A DNA stretch of 64,000 nucleotides, from NCBI GenBank assembly GCA_021810805.1, contig JAJZHW010000003.1, positions 1 to 64,000 of the forward strand, given 5' to 3'. The first letter of the stretch is position 1; each line of letters begins with the position of its first letter. Shown one piece after another: positions 35,164 through 45,000 of this stretch. Below the pieces are notes generated by a model that saw only the letters and a program-made list of their open reading frames with translations, had not been told where the DNA came from and ran no database searches. The DNA comes from Nitrospirota bacterium (lineage in GTDB: Bacteria; Nitrospirota; Leptospirillia; Leptospirillales; Leptospirillaceae). The translations under genes were made by a program, and so were the position numbers.

Positions 35164-36816
35164 TTGGTCAGAACTTCCCCCACACGGACAGGCCGGAGGA
35201 CTCTCTTCGGCCTTCTTCAGCTTTGCGCAGTGCTTTTTGTGGGCTCCTGCACCTTTGTTCCCACATTCTCCACCCCTCTCCCTCCCCTTCTTCTCCATCA
35301 GAAGCCGGAAACTCCCCCGCTCTTCGTCCTCCACCCCCCAAAAAACACCAAGGGAGTCCTCTTCTTCACCGGCCACGCCCACAAGGAAAAGTCCCCGGAG
35401 ACGGCCCGCAAAAAGGCCCTGGCGCAGGCGCTAAAAAAGTTGGGGGCAACACTTTCCCGATCTGGCTATACACTCTCCCCGGAGGAGGGCCGGCGCTGGC
35501 TTCGAGAACGTCCTCTCGAGGGTCCCCAAATTGCCGACAGCTGGATGCGCACCTATATCCAAAGCTCCGAACGTCCATACATCCATCTCACGTCGCTCTA
35601 TGTTCTTCTCTCTGTCCCGGTTTCCTACGTACAACGGATCACCCAAAACCTTGCCCGGCAAGACCGGATCATGGAAAAGGCCCTTACGCGGCAACTGGGA
35701 CGGGGTGAGACCGATCTAGCCCGAGGGGAGGGAGCCCAGGCCCTTCGGAATATACGGCTGGCGCTGGAGACAGCCCGCCGCATCCATTCCCTGACCTCCT
35801 TTCCGGCCGATGATCGGGGCCGGGTCGACAGGGAACGGCAAAGGGCCGCCCACATCTGGAGGAGCCTCCTGAGGGGTCTCGACCTCTCCCTCGTCCCTGC
35901 CCGCCCTCCTCTCGTTCTTCGGGAGTTCCCGGTTCCCCCTGCCGCACTGAACGAAGGGGTCCGGACCCGAATCGGATCCCGTCGGGCAGGAATCTCCGGA
36001 CTCGTCTTTCAGGGAAAGATCTTCCCCCGGGAAAAATCGGAGCATCTGGTCCTGCCTCCTCTGCCCGGGATCGTTGCCGATCCGAAAACCCCCTTCGCCC
36101 CTTCGACACTCTTCTGGGAGACCTTCCTTCTCCGGCAGCCGCCCTATCGCGCTCACCATCGACTCTCCCTCGCCTGCTCTCCTACCGGATCGGACGGCAC
36201 GGGAGTCTGCCTCATTCGTCACTCCCGGGTTCCCCGCTCCCGAGGGATCCTCGAAGGTCACTACCGTCCCGCAGCCGGAACACCTCTCGACCGTCCTTTT
36301 TTTGACGATCTCCTGGCAAAGACCCTCATCGACATCCATTTTCGCTTTTACCATCGCCGGGCTCTCGCCCCCCTTCTTCTCCTCCTCCCAAATCGTTCAG
36401 AATCACGGATCACCTTGGTGGCAGAAAAGGGATTGATTGACCCCTTGGGGGAGGCCGGGATCACCCTCTGCCTCAGAAAAGGCCGATCCCTCTCCTGCCC
36501 CACGGCCCCCCGAGGCCTCCCTCTCCCGACCCCCAAGGCACAGCTCCTCGTCTCCTCCCTCCGGATCGAGCCGAAATGGCGCCATCATGCCGACTTTTCT
36601 GTGGCGACCATACATCTTCGCATGTCGGTCACACTGACTGACGCAAAGGGAGTCTTTCTCGTTCTCCCCCTAGACTCGACCGGACGCGGCTTCGACGAAT
36701 CCTCGGCCTTTGATCAGGCCTTCAGAGAGGCCGGACAGCGGCTGGCCCGCCTTCTTCCTCTCTCCTATCTCCCCGACAGACACCCTCACCCGGGAGCCGC
36801 CTTCTATGACCCGTGA
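35164..36816 (+). CDS. Large lipoprotein of unknown function
   Basis: Encodes 550 aa, starting at TTG 35164, only 7 bases after the zwf stop and without a clear ribosome site. The N-terminal signal has Arg/Thr then FGLLQLCAVLFVGSC, with lipobox FVGS-C. After a Pro-rich linker, residues about 60-150 (AHKEKSPETARKKALAQALK, then a long charged helix) recall LPP20-like domains, but I am not sure. The remainder is mixed alpha/beta without motifs I know. It overlaps the next gene by 11 bases, which suggests coupling. Why a lipoprotein sits between zwf and a flavoprotein is unclear. Confidence 0.65.
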   Translation: MVRTSPTRTGRRTLFGLLQLCAVLFVGSCTFVPTFSTPLPPLLLHQKPETPPLFVLHPPKNTKGVLFFTGHAHKEKSPETARKKALAQALKKLGATLSRSGYTLSPEEGRRWLRERPLEGPQIADSWMRTYIQSSERPYIHLTSLYVLLSVPVSYVQRITQNLARQDRIMEKALTRQLGRGETDLARGEGAQALRNIRLALETARRIHSLTSFPADDRGRVDRERQRAAHIWRSLLRGLDLSLVPARPPLVLREFPVPPAALNEGVRTRIGSRRAGISGLVFQGKIFPREKSEHLVLPPLPGIVADPKTPFAPSTLFWETFLLRQPPYRAHHRLSLACSPTGSDGTGVCLIRHSRVPRSRGILEGHYRPAAGTPLDRPFFDDLLAKTLIDIHFRFYHRRALAPLLLLLPNRSESRITLVAEKGLIDPLGEAGITLCLRKGRSLSCPTAPRGLPLPTPKAQLLVSSLRIEPKWRHHADFSVATIHLRMSVTLTDAKGVFLVLPLDSTGRGFDESSAFDQAFREAGQRLARLLPLSYLPDRHPHPGAAFYDP

Positions 36817-38128
36817 GTCTGCCTCCAAGACCGAATCCTTCGACGTCGTCATTGCCGGTGCCGGGATCGGGGCCCTGACGCTGGCCTGCTATCTGGCCCC
36901 CCTGGGGTTCCGGGTCCTGATCCTCGACAAAAGGCCCTCCCTCGCTCCCGTCCATCGAGGGGAGCTTGTCCAGCCTCTGGGACTCAAGATCCTGGAAGAA
37001 CTCTCACTCATTGACGAGCTATTGGTCGCTCCCCACACCCGCTACCAGTCCTTCGACTTTCTCGATGCAAGGGGACGTCTCCTCATGCGCTCCCACTACG
37101 ACCGGGGCGACTCCTCCTTCCCCTTTGCCCTGGCCATCGAGCCTCACCAGATGGACCAGATCCTGGCCCGGAGCCTCTCCTCCCACCCGAACATCCTTCT
37201 TCGCTTTGGCTCGGAGCTCACCGGCCTGTCCGTCGACGCTCAGGGGGTGGAGGTCACCGCCCGCCAGGAAAACGGAGAGTCCACCCGCATCCTGGCCCGA
37301 GTTCTGGTGGGGGACGACGGTCGCCACTCCCGGGTCCGGGAGCTCTCCGGCCTGGGACAGGACAATGGGCGGATTGCCCCTTACCGGGACTCCTACCTCG
37401 GAGGCTCCCTGCTTCTGCCGGAGGGAGACGACATCTCCCCGGCCCTGCGCGACACTACAGGGAGGTACTTTCTCGGGCCCCGCTCCATCTTCTTTTTCTT
37501 TTCGGTTTCGGACCGGCGACGATTTTTCCTCCTTCTCCTTCCGGACTCCGATCGGGAAAAATTCTTCCGGGAGGGAACCGGCCCCCTTCTCGCCCGTCTC
37601 GACACCCTTGTCCCGGGATTTTCAAAGACAGCATGCGCCCAGGGCTACGACGACCCCGACCGCTACCATCCCCTGCCCGTCTGGAAGGTCGACCTGAACC
37701 GCTGGGTGAGAGATGGGGTGGTGCTCATGGGAGATGCCGCCCACGCCATGAACCCTCATGTGGCTCAGGGCCGCAACCAGGCGATGGAGGATGGCCGCGT
37801 CCTGGCCCCGATTCTCGCGAAGGCTCTTTTGTCCGGGGCGCGGGTCACCCGGGAAGATCTCCTCGGCTATGAATCCCTCCGCCGCCCCGTCGTCCGGGCT
37901 CTTCACAGGCTGGCCGACGAAATGACTCTCGTCTGGAACTCGGGGAACCCTCTGATTGTAGCGGCACGCGAAGCCTCCTTCCGGGGAATCGGCCGGATCC
38001 CTTCCCTCGAGGCCAAGATCGTCACCACCATCGGGGGGGAGTCCATCCGCCCCCTCACCCCCCTCGACAAGCTTCGGGCCCTGGCAGGGGGTCTTTTCCA
38101 TTCCTCCCCCCCGGGGAACTCCTCCTAG
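36806..38128 (+). CDS. FAD-dependent monooxygenase (UbiH/PHBH-like family)
   Basis: Class A flavoprotein hydroxylase or halogenase-like oxidoreductase, 440 aa. The dinucleotide motif GAGIGALTLACYLA near residue 15, the DG motif VGDDGRHSRVREL near 165, and GVVLMGDAAHAMNPHVAQGRNQAMEDG near 305 place it in PF01494. Substrate cannot be read; quinone ring hydroxylation is a common role of this family in respiring bacteria. ATG 36806 lies inside the end of the lipoprotein gene. A relatively hydrophobic Phe-rich block (SIFFFFSVSDRRRFFLLLL) near residue 235 is unusual. Confidence 0.85.
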   Translation: MTRESASKTESFDVVIAGAGIGALTLACYLAPLGFRVLILDKRPSLAPVHRGELVQPLGLKILEELSLIDELLVAPHTRYQSFDFLDARGRLLMRSHYDRGDSSFPFALAIEPHQMDQILARSLSSHPNILLRFGSELTGLSVDAQGVEVTARQENGESTRILARVLVGDDGRHSRVRELSGLGQDNGRIAPYRDSYLGGSLLLPEGDDISPALRDTTGRYFLGPRSIFFFFSVSDRRRFFLLLLPDSDREKFFREGTGPLLARLDTLVPGFSKTACAQGYDDPDRYHPLPVWKVDLNRWVRDGVVLMGDAAHAMNPHVAQGRNQAMEDGRVLAPILAKALLSGARVTREDLLGYESLRRPVVRALHRLADEMTLVWNSGNPLIVAAREASFRGIGRIPSLEAKIVTTIGGESIRPLTPLDKLRALAGGLFHSSPPGNSS

Positions 38129-38145
38129 GCTTTTGAGATTTTTCT

Positions 38146-38174
38146 TTGCAATCCCGCCTCGGCGGCGCTATTCT
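38146..38174 (+). promoter_or_regulatory. Candidate promoter of the ClC gene
   Basis: TTGCAA (38146-38151) and TATTCT (38169-38174) are exactly 17 bases apart, in the 116-base gap before the ClC gene. The predicted start is near 38181, giving a leader of about 64 bases. The same -10 hexamer is used in the predicted tRNA-Arg promoter. Confidence 0.45.
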
Positions 38175-38244
38175 TGGTGAATGCTCCCGTGCCTTTCATC
38201 GATGTCCGTCGTACCATGATCGACAGGAGACAACAGACCCCGCC

Positions 38245-39963
38245 ATGCAGATAAGGCGCCGATTTCGGGTGAATGCCCGCCAGATTCTCGGCCATGTGAC
38301 CCGCCTCAACATCTTCTGGCGGACCCTCTTCATCTCGGTCCTCATCGGCGTGACGACGGGATTTCTTGTCTACCTCATCGAACGCGTCGTCTACCGACTC
38401 CTCTTTCTCACCCTCTACAACACCGCCTTCAAAAACCATCTCGTGGTCATCCTCATTCCGATGGCAGGAGTGCTCGTCGCCCGGTACATTCTCGTCTCGG
38501 GGCGTGTGGACAATGCCGGAGGGACAGAGGAGATCATCAAGAGCTATCACGAATACCGGGGCAAGCTCCCCCTGAGGAATGCCCTCTTCAAAATCCCGGC
38601 CTACATTGCGACACTGGGCTTCGGCGGATCGGCCGGTCTCGAAGGAGCCTCCACCTATATCGGAGGAGTGGTCAGTTCGCTGGTCGACCGCACCTTCAGC
38701 TGGCTCCGCATCCCCTACGAAGAGCAGCGGGTCATGCTTCTGGCCGGAGCGGCCGCCGGGCTGTCCGCCATGTTCAAGGCCCCCTTCACGGGGGCGATCT
38801 TCGTCCTCCAGGTCCCCTATCGCTCCGACATCGCGCCCAACGCCCTGGTTCCCACCCTGATTTCCAGCGTCTCCTCCTATATCGTCATGGTGAGCCTCGT
38901 CGGCACCGCCCCCCTCTTTCAGCTGGCCGCCAAGGCCCAGTTCCATTTCAAGGACTTCCTCTCGGTCATCGTGATCGGGATCGTCTGCGGTCTTCTCACG
39001 GCCCTCTTCATTCGGGTCTATCGACGCACCAAAAAATGGTTTTCCGAGGGGACGCGCCATCCGATCGGACTTCGCCCCATTTTCGGGGCCCTGATTCTCG
39101 GGCTGACGGGCTACGTGGCCACACGCGCCTGGGGAGAGGCACTCCCTCTGGGTCCCGGGTACATCTTCATCCAGCACCTCCTCACCGGCAACATCCCTAT
39201 CGACATGGCCCTCGAGCTTTTCTTCCTCAAGGCCATCGCCGTCATCTTCACCTTTTCGGCAGGCGGGATCGGCGGATCCTTTTTTCCCCTCCTCTCCCTG
39301 GGGGCGGCCACCGGATCGGTGGTGGCCCAGGTCGCAGGGCTCGAGCCCTACGATTTCGGGGTGGTCATGGGGATGTCCGCCTTTCTGGCCGCCGGCTACA
39401 AGACCCCCCTCGCGGCCGTGGTCTTCATCGCCGAGGCCACCCACAGTTCGGGATACCTGATTCCGGGGCTGATCGGGACCGTCGTGAGCTATGTCGTGAG
39501 CGGAAGCACCTCCATCTCGACCCACCAACGGGACCGGGAGGACATACATCTTTCGAACCGATTCCACCTTCCCGTCCGGAACGCCATGCTCCGCAACATC
39601 GTCAGCGCCCCTCCGGAGCTCTCTCTGGCCGAATTCCGGGAGCACTTCGTCCTCAAGCACCTCCACCGGATCTATCCCGTCACCGAAGAGACGCCCGGGG
39701 GACGCCATCTGATCGGAGTGATCTCCCTCTATGATCTCGACCGCATTCCTTCGGAGAAATGGGCCGAGACCACCATCGCCCAGACCATGGTGACAAGTGT
39801 GGTCACCGTGACCGTGGACGACCCGATCCTGACCGCCATTGCCCGGATGAACGAGCGGGATCTGGAGTTTCTTCCGGTCATCGACAACGAACACTCCCGA
39901 AGGCTGGTGGGCGGAATTACCCGAACCGATGTCTTCTCCGGCGAATGGGCCAACCTCCTATGA
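38245..39963 (+). CDS. ClC-family anion channel/antiporter with C-terminal CBS pair
   Basis: Inner-membrane ClC protein, 572 aa, about 10-12 helices plus two CBS domains (residues about 435-570). Selectivity-region motifs: GFGGSAGLEGAS near residue 130 (the GxxGPE-like loop) and GGIGGSFFPLLSLG near residue 340 (GxFxP). The usual gating glutamate is present in LEGAS. The C-terminal part (IAQTMVTSVVTVTVDDPILTAI, MNERDLEFLPVID) is CBS-like. Transport of chloride or fluoride by exchange with protons is the family role; which ion and mode is not decided by sequence. AGGAG is 14 bases before ATG, a long spacing. Confidence 0.88.
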   Translation: MQIRRRFRVNARQILGHVTRLNIFWRTLFISVLIGVTTGFLVYLIERVVYRLLFLTLYNTAFKNHLVVILIPMAGVLVARYILVSGRVDNAGGTEEIIKSYHEYRGKLPLRNALFKIPAYIATLGFGGSAGLEGASTYIGGVVSSLVDRTFSWLRIPYEEQRVMLLAGAAAGLSAMFKAPFTGAIFVLQVPYRSDIAPNALVPTLISSVSSYIVMVSLVGTAPLFQLAAKAQFHFKDFLSVIVIGIVCGLLTALFIRVYRRTKKWFSEGTRHPIGLRPIFGALILGLTGYVATRAWGEALPLGPGYIFIQHLLTGNIPIDMALELFFLKAIAVIFTFSAGGIGGSFFPLLSLGAATGSVVAQVAGLEPYDFGVVMGMSAFLAAGYKTPLAAVVFIAEATHSSGYLIPGLIGTVVSYVVSGSTSISTHQRDREDIHLSNRFHLPVRNAMLRNIVSAPPELSLAEFREHFVLKHLHRIYPVTEETPGGRHLIGVISLYDLDRIPSEKWAETTIAQTMVTSVVTVTVDDPILTAIARMNERDLEFLPVIDNEHSRRLVGGITRTDVFSGEWANLL

Positions 39964-41237
39964 CCCTCTCCACGGCCATTCCGCAGCTCCTTGTCAGCTT
40001 CTCCCTGACCCTCCTTTTCTGCTTTATCCTGGGGCTTGAGCTCCATGCCTTCCGACGGGAAAACGGGGAGCGGGATCTGGGGTTCGGAACGACCCGGACC
40101 CTGACCCTTTCGGGGATCATGGGCTATGTTCTGATTCTCCTCGACCCCACCGGCAAACTTCTCATCGCCGGGCTTCTCGTTTTGGGAGGACTCCTCGGGA
40201 TCAGCTACCTCAAGCGCCAGCAGGAGAACCCCTCGCTCATTCCGCACGTCATGGCCCTTCTGGCCTATGCCGTCGGACCCATCGCCCAGAGGGAGCCCCT
40301 CTGGTTTTTGATGGTCTTCGTGGTGGCCATTCTCCTGATTCTGGGCAAGAGCCCCCTGATCCGCCGACTCTCCGACTCCGTCCCCATCTCGGAGGCGGTC
40401 ACCCTCGCCATCTTCCTCATCATGGCCGGGGTCATCCTCCCCTTCCTCCCCGACACCCCCATCGCCGAGATCCTTCCGATTACCTATACCCGGGTCTGGC
40501 TGGCGGTGGTCATGGTTTCCGGGGTCTCCTATCTGTCCTATCTTGCCCGGACCTATCTTTTTCCTGACCGAGGGACCCTTCTCACCGGAACGCTTGGAGG
40601 TCTCTATTCGAGCACGGTGGCGACGGTCGTTCTCGCCCGCCTTGCAAAATCCCGTCCCTCCGCCGAGATCGCCCCGGCCATCATCCTGGCCTCGAGCATG
40701 ATGTACCTCCGCATGGCCCTTCTCGTCTTCCTCCTCGGGCCCCGGGAGATCTCGATCCCCCTTTTGCTTCCCTACGGAGGGCTCTTTCTCCTCTCCCTGG
40801 GGGCGGCCTTGGGCACCTCCCGACTCTTCCCCCGGAAGCCCCCCGGAGAGGGGGAGACCTCCCCCGCCACCGAGGAGCCGGTGGCCGCCCACCCCCTGGA
40901 GCTCCGGACGGCCTTTCTCTTTGCCATGGCCTTCCTTCTCTTTACCACGCTGACACGGATCATCAATGCCCGTTTCGGAACGGGAGGACTCCATACCCTG
41001 GCGGTCTCCGTCGGGTTCACCGACATCACCCCCTTTGTCCTCTCCCTCCTCTCCGGCCACTTTGCCGCGAGCGTGGGGACAATCAAGGGAACGATCATCC
41101 TGGCCGGAGGGAGCAACAACCTGATCAACGGGCTCTATGCCCTGGCAATATCGCGCAGCCGTTCGGTGCTGCCGGCCCTCATCTGGCTTGCCGGAGCCTT
41201 TCTCCTCTCTCTGGGGTACGCGATTTTCATCAGCTGA
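39960..41237 (+). CDS. MgtC/DUF4010-family membrane protein
   Basis: Encodes 425 aa, about 12 hydrophobic segments. The start (LLFCFILGLELHAFRRENGE, then GFGTTRTLTLSGIMGYVL) matches the MgtC-like first part of DUF4010 proteins, and the C-terminal half (SVGFTDITPFVLSLL, GSNNLINGLYALAI) fits the DUF4010 part. Its ATG overlaps the ClC stop in ATGA, so translation is coupled. Function of the family is unknown; coupling with an anion channel hints at ion homeostasis. Confidence 0.8.
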   Translation: MTLSTAIPQLLVSFSLTLLFCFILGLELHAFRRENGERDLGFGTTRTLTLSGIMGYVLILLDPTGKLLIAGLLVLGGLLGISYLKRQQENPSLIPHVMALLAYAVGPIAQREPLWFLMVFVVAILLILGKSPLIRRLSDSVPISEAVTLAIFLIMAGVILPFLPDTPIAEILPITYTRVWLAVVMVSGVSYLSYLARTYLFPDRGTLLTGTLGGLYSSTVATVVLARLAKSRPSAEIAPAIILASSMMYLRMALLVFLLGPREISIPLLLPYGGLFLLSLGAALGTSRLFPRKPPGEGETSPATEEPVAAHPLELRTAFLFAMAFLLFTTLTRIINARFGTGGLHTLAVSVGFTDITPFVLSLLSGHFAASVGTIKGTIILAGGSNNLINGLYALAISRSRSVLPALIWLAGAFLLSLGYAIFIS

Positions 41238-41285
41238 CCGGAAACGAAACAAGCAACCCTCTTGACCGCTTTCAAGGAGGTGCCC

Positions 41286-42029
41286 GTGGCCAATGACGAC
41301 ATTCCCATCCGGTTGATCGGCTCGGAGTGGGTGGCACAGAAGACCCTCGCCGCATCCTTTGAGCTTTCAGACCCCCGGTATACCTTCGAACCCGGCCAGG
41401 CGGCCGTTCTGTCTCTGTCGGAAAAGGGAAAGCCGGGAGAGAGCAGAACGCTCTCTCTGTCCAGCGCCCCATTCGAAGTCCCCTCCGTGACCTTCGCCAC
41501 CCGGACGGCCTCGGGATCGAGCTTCAAGGAGGCCCTGGCAAAGGCTAGACCCGGAGACGAGTTTTTCCTCTCTCTTCCGTTCGGGGAGTTCCTTTTGCCA
41601 CGCGGAGAGGAGGCGGGATATCCGGTCGTCTGTCTGGCAGGGGGCATCGGCGTCACCCCCTTCCGGAGCATGATCCGGGAACGGCTGCAAAAGAAAACGG
41701 CAGGAGAAATCACACCGCCCCTTACCTTGGTGACGATCAACCGCTCCCCGGAAGAGACCCCCTTTTACGAGGAGTGTCGCTCATGGAATGGGGTCGGGGG
41801 AGTGGGATGGATTCCTGTTGAGACCCGGAGCCCAAAGGCCGGCGGAGCCTCGCGGGAAGATCTTGTCCGGCGGGCGATGGAGGAGGTCTTTCGGACGAGG
41901 GGAAGGGAGGTGCGGATCTATCTGGCGGGGCCTCCCGCCATGGTGGACTCGCTCTCGGAAACTCTGACGGCGGCCTTTGGCTTCCCCCGGGAACGGCTCA
42001 TCGTCGATCTGTTTTTCGGATATGTCTAG
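41286..42029 (+). CDS. Ferredoxin-NADP(+)-reductase-like flavoprotein
   Basis: Small FAD/NAD(P)-binding oxidoreductase, 247 aa, without an iron-sulfur domain. GTG 41286 has AAGGAGG 5 bases upstream, which fixes the start. SRTLSLSSAP near residue 50 is the flavin-binding RxxSxxS motif, CLAGGIGVTPFRSM near 115 is the nucleotide-binding Gly motif, and YLAGPPAMVDSL is the usual C-terminal stretch. A protein of this kind could supply electrons to the FAD monooxygenase or another partner in the same run, but no partner is proven. It ends 27 bases from the convergent c-di-GMP gene. Confidence 0.85.
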   Translation: MANDDIPIRLIGSEWVAQKTLAASFELSDPRYTFEPGQAAVLSLSEKGKPGESRTLSLSSAPFEVPSVTFATRTASGSSFKEALAKARPGDEFFLSLPFGEFLLPRGEEAGYPVVCLAGGIGVTPFRSMIRERLQKKTAGEITPPLTLVTINRSPEETPFYEECRSWNGVGGVGWIPVETRSPKAGGASREDLVRRAMEEVFRTRGREVRIYLAGPPAMVDSLSETLTAAFGFPRERLIVDLFFGYV

Positions 42030-42056
42030 AGAAGGAACTCCCGTCAGGCCGAAAAA

Positions 42057-45000
42057 CTAGGAGCGAAGAGGCAAGGACTGAAGGTAAAGATCAATCTCCT
42101 CCCTGAGGGCATGGAGAGGAGCTTCGAGGCGGGCGACCTCCGATCCTCCAAGGTGTTCTCCCTCCCGGTGAAACTTCCGGTGGGCCTCGCGGGCGGCATG
42201 CCAGGAGGGGAGATGGTAGTAATGCAACCCCCGAACTTCGAACCAGAGGTCGAGAGGACAGGAAAGCTTCAAGGAGATTCCCTGTTCTCCCTCGGCCTCC
42301 CGGGCCGTGCGAAAGGCATATTCGAGGAAGGGGAGCTCCTCCACCGGGTAGACCGGGGGAAGGATCATCTCGGGGAGCGGCTTCCTGAGAAAGGACGTGA
42401 ATTCGTCAACGGGCATGGGTTTGGCATAGAAATACCCCTGCACGAGAGATCCTCCCATGCGAAGCCAGAGATCGATGTCGGACCGGTTCTCGATCCCTTC
42501 GGCCACAAGCCGGCTTCCGGAGAGGTCCGACAGAAGAAGGGTCGAGCCCACCACCGCGAAGGCGTTCGTCCTCATCCGGAAGCTCCGCATGAAGCTCCCG
42601 TCGAGCTTGATCTCGTCGGGGAGAAGATCGGCCACATGGTGAAGGGAGGAGAATCCCGTTCCGAAGTCGTCCAGGGAAAGCTCCAGCCCCCGCCGCCGCA
42701 ACTCCTCCCGGATCCGGGTCGTCCGTTCGGGGCTCTCGAGAGAGGCCCCCTCCGTCACCTCGACGACAAGCCCCGTCCCCGGATCCCCCTTCAGTGCCCG
42801 CTCGACGTCGTCGAGGAAGGCCGGATGAAGGAAGTGGCCCCCGCCGACATTCAGGGAGATCCGCAGGCCCGGCAGCAGGGGCGAGACCTCCTGCCTCAGA
42901 CGAGAGGCCTCCTTGAGGGCATGGGATCCAAGCTTGCGGATGAGCATCGGCTCGCGCTCGACTTCCGGAATGAAGGCGCCGGGAGGGACCATTCCCTCAT
43001 TCCTCTTCCAGCGGACCAGCATCTCGATCCCTTCGATGCGACCTGCCCGAACATCGATCTGCGGCTGGACCCAGAAGACGATTTCCCCTTGGTCGAGAGC
43101 CAGGGGAAAGGAGCGGCGGGTCTCGACCCGCGCCACCATCGCCCGGTCGATTTCCGGCCCGAAAAAGGTCGAGCGATTTCGCCCTCCCAACTTCGAGGCA
43201 TAGAGGGACTCGTCGGCCCGGGCCAGAAGATCGGCCGGAGTTTTGGCATCGGTGGGGAAGACGGCCCAGCCGAGACTCACAGTCACGAGGTTGTGGCCGC
43301 CGTCGAGACGGCCCCCCAGATCGAGAATTTTCCGGGAGATCTCCTCCACCTCCCGTCGATCGATCGCTCCTCGACGGGAGAGACAAAAGCCGAACTCGTC
43401 CCCCCCCAACCGTGCGAGAAAGACCCCCTCAGGAAGTTCTCCCGGAAGCTCCCCGGCCATCCTCCGGAGCAGATTGTCTCCCTCCACATGGCCAAAGGCA
43501 TCGTTCCAGTTCTTGAAGCCATCGAAATCCAGGATCCCCAGCGCAAAGGATTCCGCTGAGCTACCGGAGGTCAAACGGACAAGCTCTTCCAAAAAGGCCG
43601 CCCGATTCGGCAATCCGGTGAGAAGGTCTGTGGAGGCAAGAGTCTTGAGCCTCTCCTGCCGGTCAAGAAACTCCAGCGAGAAGGAAATGTCCTGGGCCAC
43701 CCCGGAGAGCAGTCCGGCCAGTGTCTTGTCAAAGAGCTCTTCTTCCTTGGAGATGATTCCCAGAATTCCAATGCGGGAGCCATCCTTGGAAAAGGAGACG
43801 GTCAACGTATTCCGGAGGTGCCAGGGACGGGCCACCTCGCGGACGGCATCGGAACACAACCACTCCTCCAGAAGGGGAAACTCCACCACATCATTTGTCC
43901 CCAGCGTCCGGCTGTGGATCAGACAGCGGCCGGGATCCTCCGGGTTGACCGAAAAAACGGCCCCATCGATAAAATCCCGGGCGCGTCCCCGGGCCGAAAC
44001 GACCCGAACCCTGTCTCCGGGCTCCAGAAGGGAGATAAAGACCAGGTCGATCCCTGTCACTTCCACAATTGTCTGGCAGATCCCATCATAGAGATCTGAG
44101 GGCAAGGGATGGCGGGCCACAAGTTTGCCGATCTCTCCCATGGCCCGATAGAATCGGGAATAGAGCTCAAGGCGCACCTTGTCCCGGCTCTGGGAGAGGG
44201 ACATCCGGACTCCCTTGATCATCTGGGCGAGAAGCTCGGTGATTTCCTGGGAGGGAGCATGGGAAGAGGGTGTTCCGATGAGAAGAGACATTCTTTGTGG
44301 GGGAGAGTCGAGCGTTTCGAGGAAAAAGAGAAGGATCCCCTTAAGAGAATGCTCGTCGAAGATCTTGCGTAGGAAGGGACTCCAGAGGGAGGAGTCGGCG
44401 GGAATGAAGAGAGCGGGCTCCCCTTCCGGCACTGAGGGAAGATCGACATCCGAGATTGCAAGGGAGAGCTCTGAACGCCCCGCGTCAACATCAAAGTCCT
44501 CTCTCCCTCCACGGGTACGGTGGGAGAGTCTAGCCCCTTCAATCCTCTTCGTTACTCGCAAGGAGTTCCCGAGGGGCTCCCGGACAAGGAGTGCCGCCGG
44601 AAAGGCCATTCGGTCGACGACACTCTCCAGAAGGGCCGACTGGATCTCCCGGACGGAGAGTCCACGAAGCAGACGGGACTGCAGTTCCTCTGTCGCCTCC
44701 TGAAAGCTTCGGCGAACGGATAGCTCCTGAAACTGATTCCGCCGATCGAGAAAGTCCCCGATATCTTGCGCAAAGCTTTGAAGGAGGGGAAGGATGTCGG
44801 GGCTAAATGATGCGTTGGAGCCGCGATAGACGGAAAGAATTCCCCAGAGTCCTTCGGCGGTATAGATGGGGGCCAGGGCGCTTCCCCCCAGGTCAAATCG
44901 CCGGACCCGATCGTGAAAACCCATGGCGGGGGGAAGGGCATCGGGGAGCATTGCCACCATGGGGCGTCCGGAGCGCAAGACCTGCCCTGCCGGCCCCTGC

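Noticed and set aside
32493-35183. 896-codon open frame on the minus strand opposite transaldolase and G6P dehydrogenase
   Set aside because: It crosses two clear enzymes and their gap and has no domain; antisense shadow of codon bias.
38125-41252. Long minus-strand frames opposite the ClC and DUF4010 genes
   Set aside because: Highly charged, domain-free translations of membrane-protein antisense; the plus genes have clear motifs and coupled starts.
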